This document shows, piece after piece, positions 19,133 through 20,997 of a DNA stretch of 20,997 nucleotides (positions are counted from its first letter, which is position 1; every line of letters starts with the position of its first letter). A program made the translations under genes and the position numbers. A model generated the notes under the pieces. That model was not told the origin of the DNA. It did no database searches and worked only from the letters and a program-made list of their open reading frames with translations. The stretch comes from Paulinella micropora (taxonomy: Eukaryota; Cercozoa; Imbricatea; Euglyphida): contig BJOX01000190.1 of NCBI GenBank assembly GCA_009731375.1, positions 461,885-482,881 on the forward strand. Direction: 5' to 3'.

Positions 19133-19456
19133 CTTCTTCTTCTTCTTCTTCTTCTTCTTCTTCTTCTTCTTCTTCTTCTTCTTCTTCTTCTTCTTCTTCT
19201 TGTTCTTCTTCTTATTCTTCTTCTTGTTCTTTTGTTCTTCTTGTTCTTGTTCTTGTACTTATTATTCTTGTTCTTGTTCTTGTTCTCCTCCTCCTCCTCT
19301 TCTTTTTCTTCTTCTTCCTTCTTCTTGCTTCCTTCTTCCTTCTTCCTTCTTCTTCTTCTTCTTCTTCTTCTTCTTCTTCTTCTTCTTCTTCTTCTTCTTT
19401 TTCTTCTTCTTCTTCTTCTTCTTCTTCTTCTTCTTCTTCTTCTTCTTCTTCTCCTT
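18996..19456. repeat. long TTC (minus-strand GAA) tract upstream of the omega-amidase gene
   Basis: A TTG run (18996-19016) passes into nearly pure TTC. The middle (19200-19290) holds TTCTTG and CTC variants, and a second TTC block follows. In the direction of the gene this is a GAA tract that begins about 117 bp before the start codon, in the promoter or 5' UTR. The long poly-Arg frame fused upstream of the enzyme is an artefact of this tract. Confidence 0.95.
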
Positions 19457-20029
19457 TGCCTTTGATTTAATGAAGTTACTTTTACAAGTGACCTCTGGTC
19501 ATCCATACAAATCGTTAGCCCGAAGGCCATTGATTTAACTAAGACGGTGACCCTTATAATATTAATATTAATTATTAAAGTAGCGTTGCAATATATAATA
19601 AAGTAATAATAATAATAATAATACTATATCTGAGGCGTACTGATGCAGCTAATGGCATATCCTCAACGGACATAAGCCTCCAATACCCTTGTTCGAGGTC
19701 CTCCACCCCCCCGTGTCAGTCTCTCGCCTGATGATCGGGGCCACCGATGGAGCTCCTGAGGGCAAGACTGCACTAAGCCGAGGTTATTCCGCAGTCCCAG
19801 CAACCTCTTGCAAGACGTCACCGAATGTGCAAGTGCATACACCAAGCGCGGTTGCTAGAGCTGCCTCGAAACCCCACCCATAACAATCTGGTGTCTGCTG
19901 GGTCCTGGGCTATCAACCAGCATATGCGGAGTTTAAGATCTTTTACGCGCGCAACGACCCTCCTCCCCAGCATCTACCACCAAAGGGTTATGAGTTGGCG
20001 TCACAGTTTAACGCCTTGAGGCCATTGGG

Positions 20030-20032
<3 letters not shown>
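19457..20032 (+). mobile_element. probable retroelement 3' end leading into an AAT tail
   Basis: The complex sequence at about 19624-20032 is bordered by a short AAT run on the left (19603-19623) and a long AAT run starting exactly at its right end. The frame that ends at the TGA of 20031-20033 reads H-L-P-P-K-G-Y-E-L-A-S-Q-F-N-A-L-R-P-L-G-stop. It is open for about 49 codons after an earlier stop at 19881-19883. A coding C-terminus followed at once by a simple AAT tail is the layout of non-LTR retrotransposons. I recognise no reverse transcriptase motif, so the class is inferred. Confidence 0.35.

Positions 20033-20125
<93 letters not shown>
20033..20125. repeat. AAT microsatellite
   Basis: This is a pure AAT run of about 93 bp, directly after the putative retroelement end and directly before a TTC tract. 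Confidence 0.95.
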
Positions 20126-20249
20126 TCTTTTCTTCTTCTTCTTCTGCTTCTGCTTCTGCTTCTTCTTCTTCTTCTTCTTCTTCTTCTTCTTCTTCTTCTA
20201 CTTCTTCTACTTCTTCTACTTCTTCTGCTTCTGCTTCTGCTTCTGCTTC

Positions 20250-20281
<32 letters not shown>

Positions 20282-20780
20282 CTTCTTCTTCTTCTTCTTG
20301 TTCTTGTTCTTGTTCTTGTTCTTGTTCTTGTTCTTGTTCTTGTTCTTGTTCTTGTTCTTGTTCTTGTTCTTGTTCTTGTTTTTGTTGTTCTTGTTGTTCT
20401 TGTTCTTCTTGTTCTTCTTGTTCTTCTTGTTCTTCTTGTTCTTCTTGTTCTTCTTGTTCTTCTTGTTCTTCTTGTTCTTCTTCTTCTTCTTCTTCTTCTT
20501 CTTCTTCTTCTTCTTCTTCTTCTTCTTCTTCTTCTTCTTCTTCTTCTTCTTCTTCTTCTTCTTCTTCTTCTTCCTTCCTATTCTTCTTATCCCTCTTATC
20601 GTTCTTATCGTTCTTATTCTTCTAATTCTTCTAACTCTTCTTATCGTTCTTATTCTTCTAATTCTTCTTATCCTTCTTATTCTTCTTGTTCTTCTTATTC
20701 TTCTTATTCTTTTTCTTTTTCTTCTTTCTTCTTTCTTCTTTCTTCTTTCTTCTTGCTTCTTGCTGCTTCTTTCTTTCTTG
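20126..20780. repeat. hierarchical TTC / TTCTTG / TTCTTCTTG microsatellite
   Basis: A TTC tract with TGC and TAC variants (20126-20295) is followed by a TTCTTG hexamer array (about 20296-20380) and a TTCTTCTTG nonamer array (about 20402-20475). A pure TTC run (to about 20573) and degenerate TTCTTA and CTTTCTT sequence complete it. The Leu/Phe frame through it is not a gene. Confidence 0.93.
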
Positions 20781-20890
20781 CTGTTTTCATCTGGATCGTA
20801 AATACCGGTAACTTTTATTGCCGTGAAATTGACTTTGAATCACATACACACAACTGATCTGTGTTTTCTTTCTGGTTGTTGTTGTTGTTG
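20781..20890. other. short unique stretch
   Basis: It contains atctggatcgtaaataccgg and a TTG run at 20876-20891. No gene is visible. Confidence 0.4.
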
Positions 20891-20891
20891 T

Positions 20892-20971
<80 letters not shown>

Positions 20972-20997
20972 CCTCTCTCTCTCTCTCTCCCTCACTC
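20891..20997. repeat. CT microsatellite at the window end
   Basis: This is a CT dinucleotide array with a few CCT and TTC interruptions, continuing to the last base. Confidence 0.95.

Noticed and set aside
17725-19530. 601-codon minus-strand frame with a poly-Arg N-terminus
   Set aside because: The poly-Arg part is the GAA tract. The enzyme starts at 18879, and its true end is in a separate exon at 17595-17527.
20298-20801. 167-codon Leu/Phe frame
   Set aside because: It is a pure microsatellite translation.

Overview
The window is nuclear DNA of a eukaryote, most likely a free-living unicellular protist; I cannot place the lineage. The evidence is GT-AG introns, AATAAA polyadenylation signals, a class C seven-helix receptor, a nitrilase-family omega-amidase with an N-terminal extension like a mitochondrial presequence, and very abundant microsatellites and low-copy repeats. 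A run of N (893-1428) is an assembly gap.

Layout. 1-892: poly-C, then two tandem-repeat arrays (periods about 150 and 180 bp), the second carrying a perfect palindrome. 1429-3450: short tandem repeats, long TTC/GAA, ATT and GATA tracts, and two inverted copies of a diverged dispersed repeat. 3450-5870: no recognisable gene, but three copies of another dispersed repeat, the last of which ends just before the first receptor exon. 5896-15114: one large plus-strand gene whose nine exons join in frame to about 2423 residues. 15115-17500: AT-rich sequence with several polyadenylation signals, one MITE-like inverted repeat and a SINE-like relic. 17527-18879: minus-strand omega-amidase (NIT2-like) gene of two exons, giving 387 residues. 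18996-20997: long TTC/GAA tracts, a probable retroelement 3' end with an AAT tail, and a CT tract.

The receptor is the main find. Its ectodomain has three tandem copies of a roughly 394-residue super-repeat, each made of four Cys-rich modules with a C-D-C-x-C-x-x-x-D-P-D-C signature. Two PhnD-like periplasmic-binding domains follow, each with a small Cys-rich module behind it. Then come a GABA-B-like class C seven-helix bundle and a 200-residue cytoplasmic tail. The layout suggests a surface sensor for a small solute. The omega-amidase is a metabolic housekeeping enzyme. The two genes converge and nothing ties their functions together.
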